Both the position numbers and the translations under genes were made by a program. Shown here piece after piece: positions 8,745 to 16,055 of a stretch of 51,263 bases of DNA. Every line of letters starts with the position of its first letter. Position 1 is the first letter of the stretch. The notes beneath the pieces were generated by a model. That model did not search any database, was not told the origin of the DNA, and saw only the letters and a program-made list of their open reading frames with translations. The stretch is from JAJDGF01 sp031549325. Its GTDB lineage: Bacteria > Bacillota > Clostridia > Christensenellales > Aristaeellaceae. The stretch lies in the NCBI GenBank assembly GCA_031549325.1, contig JAVBQA010000054.1, forward strand, positions 1 to 51,263, written 5' to 3'.

Positions 8745-8748
8745 ACAT

Positions 8749-8825
8749 GGCGGCATAGCTCAGTTGGCTAGAGCATTCGGTTCATACCCGGAGTGTCGTT
8801 GGTTCGAATCCGACTGCCGCTACCA
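8749..8825 (+). tRNA. Elongator tRNA-Met (CAT)
   Basis: A 77-nt cloverleaf with encoded CCA. Acceptor GGCGGCA pairs with TGCCGCT (G1 with U72 as wobble), D arm GCTC/GAGC, anticodon arm TTCGG-TTCATAC-CCGGA, T arm GTTGG-TTCGAAT-CCGAC. The loop TTCATAC fits elongator Met rather than the CAT-anticodon isoleucine tRNA, which usually has CTCATAA. Confidence 0.92.
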
Positions 8826-8830
8826 CAGAC

Positions 8831-8869
8831 GAGCCTGAGAACGTTGAGTTCTCAGGCTCATTTCTTTTT
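8831..8869 (+). terminator. Intrinsic terminator of the tRNA operon
   Basis: A 12-bp perfect stem GAGCCTGAGAAC (8831-8842) / GTTCTCAGGCTC (8848-8859), 5-nt loop, then ATTTCTTTTT. Confidence 0.95.
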
Positions 8870-9108
8870 CATCTCACCCGGTCATTTGTGCCTTATGCAA
8901 CTCTTGTTTTTCGCTTCTTCGCGAAGGCGGCGTCGATCCTTTTTTAACGATGAGGCGGATGCCGAGGGGCGAATCAAAGACCGCCTTTTTTTGAACAATC
9001 TGCCGAATGAGCGGGCCGGGGTCAGCAGAAGCATTGCATTCATCGAAGCAAAGCGGGCGTTCCACGACGGGGTCATCGCCAAAGACATTCGATGTTTCTG
9101 GAATCTCC
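8870..9108. other. Gap without a convincing gene
   Basis: About 240 nt between the tRNA terminator and the 3' end of the lysR gene. Short frames exist on both strands (plus 8895-9128, starting MQLLFFASSRRRRRSFF; minus 8874-9065) but none has a ribosome site or a recognisable domain. The arginine-rich stretch and the lower GC hint at a decayed coding remnant. No promoter or hairpin stands out. Confidence 0.4.
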
Positions 9109-10002
9109 TCAACGCGGATGATTCGTGAGCAAAGAGGCCTGCATCGTTTGCAGGAACCGCGTGGCGGCCTTTGAAAACGCCGGATGCTTTTTCCAGACGA
9201 GGTGCAGGCGCGCCTCCATGCGGGGCGTCAGGGGCCGGAAGCAAAGCGGGCTGTCCGGGCCGGTGTTCGCCAGTTTGTCCAGGCACAGCGCGTAGCCCAT
9301 GCCTTCCTCCACCAGAATCGCAGCGTTGTAGATCAGGTTGTAGCTGACCGCGATGTTCAGCGATTCGGCGCCTCCGCCCACCCAACCGGACAGCTCGCCC
9401 CGAAGCATCGCTTGGCGGGAGGCCAGCAGCGGGACGCCCCGAAGCGCGTCCGGGGGGATGCCGTCCAGTGCCGCAAGCGGGCTGTCCCTGCGCATCAGAA
9501 GCCCCCACGTGTCCGCTTGGGGGAGCAGCAGCGAGTCATATTTCCTGGCATCCAGCGTGCCGATCAAAAGGCCGAAGTCCAGCAGCCCCTTGTCCAGCCG
9601 CTCGGTCACGTCCTCGGCGTTGCCGCTGTGGAGGTGGAAACGGATCAGCGGGCATTCGGCCCGCAGCCGGGCAATCGCTCTGGCGATCAGCCGCATGGCG
9701 TCGGTCTCGCCGCCGCCGATATACACCTCGCCGGTGATCATCTCGTCCGACGCGCACAGATCCGCCTGGGTCTTGTCCGCGAGGTCGACGATCTCCTGCG
9801 CGCGCCGGAGCAGAAAAGCGCCCTCCTCGGTCAAGGCGATCCGGCGGCTGCCCCGCAGAAACAGCGTCTTGCCCAGCGCTGCTTCCAGCTCCGCCAGCTG
9901 GCGCGACAGCGTGGGCTGCGTGATGTTCAGCGCCTGCGCCGCCGCGGAAACGCTCCCCGCGCGCGCCACCGCCAGAAAGTACCTGAGCACCCGAAGTTCC
10001 AC
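9109..10002 (-). CDS. LysR-family transcriptional regulator
   Basis: A 297-residue LysR-type regulator. The N-terminal winged helix is ELRVLRYFLAVARAGSVSAAAQALNITQPTLSRQLAELEAALGKTLF (read in pieces: helix-turn-helix SVSAAAQALNITQPTLSRQL), followed by the periplasmic-binding-like effector domain. I prefer GTG 10002, because GGGGGG lies six nt upstream and homologues begin MELRVLRYFLAV; ATG 10008 is two codons longer and sits directly against that run. It is divergent from the YczE-esterase-acetyltransferase operon, which it probably controls. Its own promoter overlaps a LysR-type dyad, suggesting autorepression. The inducer is unknown. Confidence 0.92.
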   Translation of the reverse strand: MELRVLRYFLAVARAGSVSAAAQALNITQPTLSRQLAELEAALGKTLFLRGSRRIALTEEGAFLLRRAQEIVDLADKTQADLCASDEMITGEVYIGGGETDAMRLIARAIARLRAECPLIRFHLHSGNAEDVTERLDKGLLDFGLLIGTLDARKYDSLLLPQADTWGLLMRRDSPLAALDGIPPDALRGVPLLASRQAMLRGELSGWVGGGAESLNIAVSYNLIYNAAILVEEGMGYALCLDKLANTGPDSPLCFRPLTPRMEARLHLVWKKHPAFSKAATRFLQTMQASLLTNHPR

Positions 10003-10026
10003 GCGCATCCCCCCTGCTCTGACAAC

Positions 10027-10060
10027 AGTATAGCGCATTTGATCGATGCCCGCAAGGCAT
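10027..10060 (-). promoter_or_regulatory. lysR promoter overlapping a T-N11-A dyad
   Basis: Minus-strand TTGCGG (10050-10055) and TATACT (10027-10032) are 17 nt apart. The dyad ATGCC-CGCAA-GGCAT at 10046-10060 has the LysR-box form T-N11-A and covers the -35. Binding there would shut the promoter and leave the divergent promoter at 10083-10112 about 25-50 bp away, a usual activation geometry. Confidence 0.6.
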
Positions 10061-10082
10061 GGGTTCTCATTGAATATAGGCA

Positions 10083-10112
10083 TTGGACATTCAAGACCGC
10101 GGGGCTTACAAT
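10083..10112 (+). promoter_or_regulatory. Promoter of the YczE-esterase-acetyltransferase operon
   Basis: TTGGAC (10083-10088), 18-nt spacer, TACAAT (10107-10112); AAAGGAG precedes the first gene. Confidence 0.6.
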
Positions 10113-10142
10113 GGAAACACCCTGGGGAAAGGAGTGCGGCCG

Positions 10143-10820
10143 ATGAGGCGACCGATGATTCGGATGCTGTTGTATGTCGCCGGATTGTGCATCATCGCCA
10201 TCGGCATCAATCTGGCGGTGAAATCCGCGCTGGGCGTTTCGCCGGTGTCGGCGTTCACCGTGCCCATTGGCCAGATCAGCGGCGTCAGCCTGGGCGCGGT
10301 CACGGTGGCTGTGTACGCCGTGTTTGTGCTCATACAGCTGGCCGTGCTGGGCCGGCGGTTTCGGCCGAAGCTGCTGCTGCAGATGCCGTTCAGCATGGCA
10401 TTCGGCTGGTTTATCAACCGCGCCGGCCCGATGCTGGGCTGGGTTCAGCCGACCGGCTACGTTCAGCAGATGGCGCTGCTGCTGCTCAGCATTGCGGTGT
10501 GTTCGCTGGGGGCGGCGCTGTACATCGCCATGGACTTGGTGCCCAACCCGCCCGAAGGGCTGATCCTGGCGGTCTGCGCGCGGTTCGGCGTGGCGTTTTC
10601 CCGGGTGAAGCTGGTTTCGGACTGCGTGTTCGTCGCGCTGGGGGTTGCGCTGTCGCTGCTGTTCATGGGGCGCGTCACGACGATCCGCGAAGGGACGGTC
10701 ATCGCGGCGCTGCTGACGGGCAGGCTGATCGGGCTGTTTTCAGCGCGCATCGGGCCGACGCTCCGGAGACTCGCGTTTGACCCAAAGACGGATGCGGGAG
10801 GTGTTGCCCATGACGCATGA
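10143..10820 (+). CDS. YczE/YitT-type integral membrane protein
   Basis: A 225-residue membrane protein with five or six helices (first MIRMLLYVAGLCIIAIGINLAV; others near LGAVTVAVYAVFVLIQLAVLG, MALLLLSIAVCSLGAALYIAM and LVSDCVFVALGVALSLLFMG). The pattern GxxLAVKSALGVSPVSAFT and the loop DLVPNPPEGLI are typical of the YczE/YyaS family, whose biochemical role is unknown. The start has AAAGGAG upstream. It overlaps the esterase gene by 11 nt, so the three-gene unit is co-translated and probably answers to the divergent LysR regulator. Confidence 0.85.
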   Translation: MRRPMIRMLLYVAGLCIIAIGINLAVKSALGVSPVSAFTVPIGQISGVSLGAVTVAVYAVFVLIQLAVLGRRFRPKLLLQMPFSMAFGWFINRAGPMLGWVQPTGYVQQMALLLLSIAVCSLGAALYIAMDLVPNPPEGLILAVCARFGVAFSRVKLVSDCVFVALGVALSLLFMGRVTTIREGTVIAALLTGRLIGLFSARIGPTLRRLAFDPKTDAGGVAHDA

Positions 10821-11664
10821 GACGATCCACCTGACGCCGGATGGCAGGGTGCGCCTCAAAACGTACATCCACGAGGCGCATCAAAACGGCGTTCCGACGC
10901 CGAAGCGCCCGGCCATCATTGTGTTGCCGGGCGGCGCGTTCACGTTTTTGTCGGATCGTGAGGCCGAACCGGTGGCGCTCACCTTTGCGCGGGAGGGGTT
11001 CCACACCTTCGTGCTCAGCTATTCGATTGGCGACGACTCCGTGTTTCCAAATCCGCTGGACGACGTGTCCGGGGCGATCTGGACGGTGCGGCAGCGCGCG
11101 GAGGCATGGGGCATTGAAGCGGATCAGATCGCGCTGATGGGTTTCTCGGCGGGCGCGTGCGTGGCGGCGATGTCCGCGACGCAGTGGAACACGCCGGGAC
11201 TGGCGCGGCGGGTCGGCGCGCCGCCGGATGGCATCAAGCCCAACGCCGCCGTGATCGGCTACGGCGCGAGCCTGCTCTCCACCATCTTCGACAGCGACGA
11301 TGAGGATCTGATCGTGCCCGCGCCCGGAAAGCTCACCGCCGACCGCACGCCGCAGGTGGACGTGGTCAACTACGTGGGGCCGCACACCGCGCCGATGTTC
11401 ATCTGGCACAACCGGTATGACAAGCTGGTGCCGGTCAAAAACGCGCTGCTGATGGCGGATCAGATGGAGCGGCACAAGCTGCCCTTCGAGCTGCACATCT
11501 TCCAAAGCGGAGAACACGGCATGTCGGTGAACAACCTGCTGTCCAATCCCACCGGAGAGGGGATCGACGACAGCGTGAGCCAATGGGTGTCTCTGTGCGC
11601 GCGCTGGCTCAGAAAGCTGTTTGCGCAACGGACGGTACCGCGAAAAGGAGCGATGCAAGGATGA
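10810..11664 (+). CDS. Alpha/beta-hydrolase, BD-FAE/acetyl-esterase-like
   Basis: A 284-residue cytoplasmic alpha/beta-hydrolase. The oxyanion region is PAIIVLPGGAFTFLSDREAEP, the nucleophile elbow is ALMGFSAGACVAA (Ser near residue 114), the acid lies around IWHNRYDKLVPV, and the catalytic His is in FQSGEHGMS. The lack of a signal peptide and the family resemblance suggest intracellular deacetylation of imported, acetylated sugars or similar small esters. GGGAGGTG precedes ATG 10810. It overlaps the membrane protein upstream and the acetyltransferase downstream (ATGA), so a link with acetyl-group chemistry is plausible but the substrate cannot be read. Confidence 0.87.
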   Translation: MTHETIHLTPDGRVRLKTYIHEAHQNGVPTPKRPAIIVLPGGAFTFLSDREAEPVALTFAREGFHTFVLSYSIGDDSVFPNPLDDVSGAIWTVRQRAEAWGIEADQIALMGFSAGACVAAMSATQWNTPGLARRVGAPPDGIKPNAAVIGYGASLLSTIFDSDDEDLIVPAPGKLTADRTPQVDVVNYVGPHTAPMFIWHNRYDKLVPVKNALLMADQMERHKLPFELHIFQSGEHGMSVNNLLSNPTGEGIDDSVSQWVSLCARWLRKLFAQRTVPRKGAMQG

Positions 11665-12242
11665 CGATGGCACTGAGCGAATTTCTGGATCACCTGAACA
11701 GCAAAGAGCGGATTGTGGCCGGATCGGATGTGCACCAGCACATGCTGGCAATCAGCCAGGAGGCGCAGCAGATCACCATGGAGCTGAACGCGAGCTATCA
11801 CACGCCGGAGCAAATCCGCGCGCTGATGTCCCGGCTGACCGGGCGGGAGGTCGACGAGTCGTTTGGCCTGTTCCCGCCGTTTTACACCGACTGCGGCAAG
11901 AACATCCGGTTGGGCAAGCGCGTGTTCATCAACGCGTGTTGCTGCTTTCAGGATCAGGGCGGCATCACCATCTGCGACGGCGCGCTGATCGGCCACAGGG
12001 TAGTGCTGGCCACGCTGAACCACGACATGGCCCCGGACAGGCGCGCCTCGCTGCAGCCTGCGCCCATCGTGATCGGCGAGAACGTGTGGATCGGCTCCGG
12101 CGCGGTGGTGCTGCCCGGCGTGACCATCGGAGACGGCGCGGTGGTGGCCGCGGGGGTGGTGGTGACGAGGGACGTGCCGCCGAACACCGTCGTGGGCGGC
12201 GTGCCCGCCAGGATCCTCAAGACAGTGGGCAGCACACCCTGA
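11661..12242 (+). CDS. Maltose/galactoside-type O-acetyltransferase (left-handed beta-helix)
   Basis: A 193-residue hexapeptide-repeat acetyltransferase of the Maa/LacA/NodL group. After an N-terminal Mac-like helical part come PPFYTDCGKNIRLGKRVFIN, the active-site stretch VVLATLNHDM (catalytic His) and hexad repeats IGENVWIGSGAVVLPGVTIGDGAVVAAGVVVTRDVPPNT (read in pieces), closing with VVGGVPARIL. It moves acetyl from acetyl-CoA to a sugar hydroxyl in the cytoplasm. The first codon overlaps the esterase stop by 4 nt. Esterase and acetyltransferase together suggest paired removal and addition of acetyl groups on sugars. Confidence 0.9.
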   Translation: MTMALSEFLDHLNSKERIVAGSDVHQHMLAISQEAQQITMELNASYHTPEQIRALMSRLTGREVDESFGLFPPFYTDCGKNIRLGKRVFINACCCFQDQGGITICDGALIGHRVVLATLNHDMAPDRRASLQPAPIVIGENVWIGSGAVVLPGVTIGDGAVVAAGVVVTRDVPPNTVVGGVPARILKTVGSTP

Positions 12243-12336
12243 CCATGGATTCCCGCCGCGCTGGGAACCGGCGCCGGCGTTTTTCGCGCATGCGGAAGCC
12301 TTTCGGATGGTTGTGATGGCGCAGATTGGAGATATG

Positions 12337-12345
12337 TGGTACAAT
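12337..12345 (+). promoter_or_regulatory. Extended -10 promoter of the secreted repeat protein
   Basis: TGGTACAAT (TGn plus TACAAT), 28 nt before the AGGAGG-led ATG at 12374. No good -35 at normal spacing. Confidence 0.5.
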
Positions 12346-12373
12346 GGCGTCAAAATCAGCAGGAGGCGATACG

Positions 12374-13162
12374 ATGAAGCGGTTTTTTGCGCTGGTATTG
12401 GTGTTGATGTTGGTTTTAACGAGTGGCGCATGGGCGGAGATCGACCTATCCTCGATGACAATGGATGAACTGATTGCACTGAACAACAGCATTAACAACC
12501 GGATTCAGGAGCTGTATCAGCAGGCGGTCGCAGGCGCTGTGCCCGCACCTGACATCCTCGAGCCTGTCCCGGAAGATCCATGGCAGAGCCCCGACGCCGG
12601 CGCGGACGCCACGGAACCCGTGCAGAGCCCTGACGTTACAGAGCCCGTGCAGAGCCCAGACGCCACGGAACCCGTGCAGAGCCCCGACGCCGGCACGGAC
12701 GCGACGGAAGAGCTCCCGGTTCCTGGCGGCGGCGATTCCGCCGCGCTGTCCTCATTCCCGCACGACGCGGTGCTGCAGGGCAACAACCGGCGGATGGACT
12801 TTCTGTTGCTCGATCAGGCGGCGGATCTGAATGGCATGCCCCATGCGGACATCATGTATCAGGACACCTCGGACGGGCATTTCGCAAACGAGTGCGCATA
12901 CGCCGTGAACGCAGAGTTCTCGCGTCTGACCGGGCAGGCGTTCTTCAGCTATATGCAGCCGGGGATGGGCAACTGCCCAAGGCTTGAGATCCGGGGGGAC
13001 GGCGAGATCCTGTTTTCTCAGGAGTTCGATCCTGCGGCGGAAAACCCCGCGCAGGTCTACACGATCGATGTGGACATCGCCAGGCGCGGCATGATTACGA
13101 TCGCGCTGTTCAACAGCGCCGAGCACAAATTCTATCTGTCCGAAATGCGGTTCGTCAAGTAG
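12374..13162 (+). CDS. Secreted protein with 9-residue repeats and a C-terminal binding-like domain
   Basis: A 262-residue exported protein of no recognised family. Residues 1-22 (MKRFFALVLVLMLVLTSGAWA) form a signal peptide with an AWA cleavage site. A short helical part follows (SMTMDELIALNNSINNRIQEL), then an acidic, proline-rich linker with three tandem copies of DxTEPVQSP. The last 125 residues form a compact beta-rich domain (QGNNRRMDFLLLDQ, RLEIRGDGEILFSQEF, TIALFNSAEHKFYLSEM), faintly like NPCBM-type carbohydrate-binding modules. AGGAGG is well placed before ATG 12374. It stands alone, between a promoter and a bidirectional terminator. A wall- or glycan-binding role is a guess. Confidence 0.75.
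   Translation: MKRFFALVLVLMLVLTSGAWAEIDLSSMTMDELIALNNSINNRIQELYQQAVAGAVPAPDILEPVPEDPWQSPDAGADATEPVQSPDVTEPVQSPDATEPVQSPDAGTDATEELPVPGGGDSAALSSFPHDAVLQGNNRRMDFLLLDQAADLNGMPHADIMYQDTSDGHFANECAYAVNAEFSRLTGQAFFSYMQPGMGNCPRLEIRGDGEILFSQEFDPAAENPAQVYTIDVDIARRGMITIALFNSAEHKFYLSEMRFVK
12605..12685 (+). repeat. Three tandem 27-nt coding repeats
   Basis: Units at 12605, 12632 and 12659, each encoding D(A/V)TEPVQSP. The first and third are almost identical at the DNA level; the second differs at several wobble positions. The copy number is likely to vary between strains. Confidence 0.9.
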
Positions 13163-13190
13163 GGAAAGCGGGAAGGCCCGCAGCCAATGC

Positions 13191-13220
13191 AAAGCCCGCG
13201 GGCAGACGCCCGCGGGCTTT
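13191..13220. terminator. Bidirectional terminator between the repeat protein and mscL
   Basis: AAAGCCCGCGGGC (13191-13203) pairs perfectly with GCCCGCGGGCTTT (13208-13220) around AGAC. Convergent genes on both sides. Confidence 0.85.
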
Positions 13221-13232
13221 GTGTATCTATGG

Positions 13233-13643
13233 TTATGCGTTCAGCTCCGATGTGCAGTGCGGGCAGCGCGTGGCCGGGATGGCGATGTCACTCATGCAGT
13301 AGGGGCAGACCTTGGTGCTCGGCTCGGGTTCGGCTTCGGGCTTGCTGCCCAGGCCCATCAGCTGGTTCATCAGCTTCACCAGCAGGAACACCACGAACGC
13401 CATAATGAAGAAGTTGATCACGGCGGTGATGAACGCGCCGTATTTCAGCGTGACGCCAAGAAACGACAACTCCAGCCCGTCAAAGTTGCTGCCGGTGAAC
13501 AGCCCGATGATCGGCGAGAGGATGTTGTCGGTCAGCGAGGTCACGATGCCGGAGAACGCGCCGCCGATGATCACGCCGACGGCCAAGTTCATCACGTTGC
13601 CCTTAAGCGCGAACGCCTTGAATTCGCTGAGAAACTTCTTCAT
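13233..13643 (-). CDS. mscL: Large-conductance mechanosensitive channel MscL with a zinc ribbon
   Basis: A 136-residue MscL. It starts MKKFLSEFKAFALKGNVMNLAVGVI (read in pieces; the conserved FKxFALKGNVxDLAVG region), has TM1 about 15-45 and TM2 about 70-95 (ITAVINFFIMAFVVFLLVKLMN), and releases osmolytes under membrane tension. After the cytoplasmic helix it carries an added zinc ribbon, with Cys113, Cys116, Cys128 and Cys131 in CPYCMSDIAIPATRCPHC, absent from E. coli MscL. ATG 13643 with AAAGGAG upstream is preferred to the longer frame to 13697, which would begin at the -10 box. Confidence 0.95.
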   Translation of the reverse strand: MKKFLSEFKAFALKGNVMNLAVGVIIGGAFSGIVTSLTDNILSPIIGLFTGSNFDGLELSFLGVTLKYGAFITAVINFFIMAFVVFLLVKLMNQLMGLGSKPEAEPEPSTKVCPYCMSDIAIPATRCPHCTSELNA

Positions 13644-13695
13644 GTAAATACGCTCCTTTATACATGGATTAACTACAAATTCAAAAACGCTTACC

Positions 13696-13704
13696 ATTAT
13701 ATCA
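13696..13704 (-). promoter_or_regulatory. Extended -10 promoter of mscL
   Basis: Minus-strand TGATATAAT, about 53 nt upstream of the mscL ATG. Confidence 0.5.
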
Positions 13705-13759
13705 CATGATTTTCCAAAAAGGAAGCCCCGAATCCCGACACACGTTAAGGCGCATATTA

Positions 13760-13788
13760 TTGACGGGCGCGATGGATGCGCTTATAAT
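13760..13788 (+). promoter_or_regulatory. Promoter of the DUF3842-ilvA operon
   Basis: TTGACG (13760-13765), 17-nt spacer, TATAAT (13783-13788). Start point near 13795, about 40 nt before the first gene. Confidence 0.8.
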
Positions 13789-13832
13789 AAAAAATGGCGA
13801 AATATGGGAAATGGCGGTAGGTGAGAGAACGA

Positions 13833-14258
13833 ATGAAGATAGTGGTGATCGACGGCCAGGGCGGCGGCATCGGGCGCGCGCTGGTGGAACAGATGAAGAA
13901 GGACCTGCCCGGGCAAAAGCTGCTGGCGCTGGGCACCAACGTGATGGCCACAGCCGCCATGCTGCGCGCGGGCGCGGATCACGGCGCCACCGGCGAAAAC
14001 GCGATCCTGGTCAACGCCCGGGACGCGGACCTGATCCTGGGGCCGATCGGCATCGTCATCGCCAACGCGATGATGGGCGAGCTGTCGCCCAGGATGGCGG
14101 AGGCCGTGGGGGATTCGGGCGCGCTGAAGATCCTGATTCCGGTGGGCAAGTGCCTGGCACGGGTGGCGGGCGCGCAGGATCTGCCGCTTGCCGCGCAAAT
14201 TGAAGACGCCGTGCGGCAGGCGCAGCGCTATCTGCAGGAAAAGGACAGCGACCGATGA
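13833..14258 (+). CDS. DUF3842 family protein
   Basis: A 141-residue cytoplasmic protein of the DUF3842 family, common in clostridia and of unknown function. The N-terminus MKIVVIDGQGGGIGRALVEQ has a glycine-rich loop like a nucleotide-binding Rossmann turn. The middle has ALGTNVMATAAMLRAGADHGATGENAI and the PIGIVIANAMMGELSPRMA segment typical of the family. ATG 13833 gives the usual start; an earlier ATG four codons upstream is possible. It is the first gene of the operon and overlaps the flippase-like gene by 4 nt (ATGA). Confidence 0.85.
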   Translation: MKIVVIDGQGGGIGRALVEQMKKDLPGQKLLALGTNVMATAAMLRAGADHGATGENAILVNARDADLILGPIGIVIANAMMGELSPRMAEAVGDSGALKILIPVGKCLARVAGAQDLPLAAQIEDAVRQAQRYLQEKDSDR

Positions 14259-15304
14259 AGAACCGGATCAGGAAGAACATTGGGCTGCTATACATCGTGG
14301 TTCTGACGGCCGTGTTGCTGGTGATTCTGGCGCGCAGCGACGAGCTGCCGGGCATGATCAAAACGCTCGGCCAGCTGCGCGTGGAGTGGGTGTGGGCGGC
14401 GGCGGGCTGCATCGTGCTGTACCTGCTGGCTCGCGCCGCCACGCTGCAGTACTATCTGCGCAGCCGCCAGTGCGGCCAGCCGTTCTGGGACACGCTCATC
14501 ATCTCATGCATTGGCCAGTTCTACTCGGCCATCACCCCCTCGGCCAGCGGCGGCCAGCCGCTGCAGGTGCTGGCGATGCACCAGCGGGGCATTCCGATCA
14601 GCATCGCCACGGCGGCCGTGTCCATCAAGTTCATCGGGTTCCAGACGGCGTTTATGCTGCTGGGCGGCGTGCTTTGGGGCACCCACATGCACATGGTGGC
14701 CGACCAGCTGGGGCCGGTGCGCTGGCTGGTGGCGCTGGGATATCTGATCAATGCGCTGCTGATCGCGCTGGTGGTGCTGACCATGGTGAACAGGAGCGCC
14801 GTGGACAGGGTGGTGGCCTGGCTGATCCGGCTTGGGCAGCGGCTGCACCTGATTCGCGACCGGGAAAAGGCGCAGGCCAAGGCCGATGATATGCTGACCG
14901 ACTACCGCACGAGCCTGCTCACGCTGACAAACCGGCCGATGGATGCCGTGGTCATGTTCGCGCTGTCCCTGGCGCAGGTGGCGCTGTACATGGTGGTGGT
15001 ATGCTGCCTGTATCAGGCGTTCAAGCTCCAGGGCGTCGACTGGCAGAGCCTGCTGACGCTGCAGTTGCTGCTGTTCATCACGGCGGCGTTCGTGCCGCTG
15101 CCCGGCGCGGCGGGGGCGCAGGAGGGCGGGTTCTACCTGTTCTTTCGCGGCGTCGTCCCCGAGGGCGATATCATGGCGATGATGGTGTGCTGGCGCTTCT
15201 TCACCTATTATCTGCTGCTGATCCTGGGGTTGTTCGGGGTGATCGCCGATGGCGTGATGCGCTCGGTGCGGCGCGGGAAGGACTCTGCCAATGGAACTGA
15301 CTAG
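14255..15304 (+). CDS. Flippase-like membrane protein (LPG-synthase TM / UPF0104 family)
   Basis: A 349-residue integral membrane protein with about eight helices, matching the MprF flippase-type domain (lysylphosphatidylglycerol_synth_TM). Features include NIGLLYIVVLTAVLLVILA at the N-terminus, YSAITPSASGGQPLQVLAM (the family SxxGG region) and FVPLPGAAGAQEGGFYLFF near the C-terminus. There is no GNAT-like synthase domain, so it could flip but not aminoacylate lipids. The start overlaps DUF3842 by 4 nt and its end overlaps the methyltransferase by 14 nt. Its lipid substrate is unknown. Confidence 0.88.
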   Translation: MKNRIRKNIGLLYIVVLTAVLLVILARSDELPGMIKTLGQLRVEWVWAAAGCIVLYLLARAATLQYYLRSRQCGQPFWDTLIISCIGQFYSAITPSASGGQPLQVLAMHQRGIPISIATAAVSIKFIGFQTAFMLLGGVLWGTHMHMVADQLGPVRWLVALGYLINALLIALVVLTMVNRSAVDRVVAWLIRLGQRLHLIRDREKAQAKADDMLTDYRTSLLTLTNRPMDAVVMFALSLAQVALYMVVVCCLYQAFKLQGVDWQSLLTLQLLLFITAAFVPLPGAAGAQEGGFYLFFRGVVPEGDIMAMMVCWRFFTYYLLLILGLFGVIADGVMRSVRRGKDSANGTD

Positions 15305-16049
15305 CATGCAAAACCCGCTGGTGCAACAGCTGCGCTCGCTCAAGACGGCCAAGGGCCGCGCCGAGCACGGGCTGATCCTGGTCGAAGGAGAAAAGATGAT
15401 TCGCGAGGCGCAGTCCTGCGGATTGACCATGCGCGATCTGCTCGTCGAGCAGGGCAGGGACTGCGCCATCGAGTGCCCGCCCGGCGCGGACATGCACTCC
15501 GCGCCCCGGCGGATCCTTGAGGCCGTGTGCGACACCGTAACTCCGGGCGCTGTCTGCGCGTCGTTCGTGCCGCCCATGCCGCTGGATCTTCAGGCGCCGC
15601 CGGATCTGCTGGTGGCGCTGGACGGGCTGCAGGATCCGGGCAACGTGGGCACCATCTGGCGCACGCTGGACGCCGCGGGATACGGCGGGCTGATCCTCGG
15701 CCCGGGCTCGGCGGCCCCCATGGCCCCCAAGGTGGTGCGCGGATCGATGGGCTCGTGCTTTCGGGTGCCCGCGCTCAGCGTGGACGACCTGCCCGCCGCG
15801 CTTCAGCTGCTCAAGGCGCGCGGTCATCAGATCGCGGCCACGGCGCTGACCGGGCAGGATATCTACCGGCGCGCGCCGCTCGGGAAAAAGCTGGCGCTGG
15901 TCATCGGCAGCGAGGCGCGCGGCGTCAGCGAGGATGTGCTGGCGCTGTCGGATGCGCTTTTGAAGCTGCCCATGCGCGGCGGCGCGGAGTCGCTGAACGC
16001 GGCGGTGGCGGCTGGCATCGTACTGTATGAATTGACGAGGGGGACATAA
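15291..16049 (+). CDS. TrmH/SpoU-family RNA 2'-O-methyltransferase
   Basis: A 252-residue SPOUT methyltransferase. The N-terminal substrate-binding part (TSMQNPLVQQLRSLKTAKGR) resembles that of RlmB-type enzymes. The knotted SAM-binding domain has motif 1 ALDGLQDPGNVGTIWRTLDA, motif 2 LALVIGSEARGVSE and motif 3 LKLPMRGGAESLNAAVAAGI. It methylates a ribose 2'-OH in rRNA or tRNA; the exact target cannot be told from sequence. It overlaps the upstream gene by 14 nt and is followed after 6 nt by ilvA, so all four genes share one transcript. Confidence 0.92.
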   Translation: MELTSMQNPLVQQLRSLKTAKGRAEHGLILVEGEKMIREAQSCGLTMRDLLVEQGRDCAIECPPGADMHSAPRRILEAVCDTVTPGAVCASFVPPMPLDLQAPPDLLVALDGLQDPGNVGTIWRTLDAAGYGGLILGPGSAAPMAPKVVRGSMGSCFRVPALSVDDLPAALQLLKARGHQIAATALTGQDIYRRAPLGKKLALVIGSEARGVSEDVLALSDALLKLPMRGGAESLNAAVAAGIVLYELTRGT

Positions 16050-16055
16050 ACGCTT

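Noticed and set aside
12605..12685. CRISPR array
   Set aside because: Units are directly adjacent, without spacers, and are coding (9-residue protein repeats). No cas genes.
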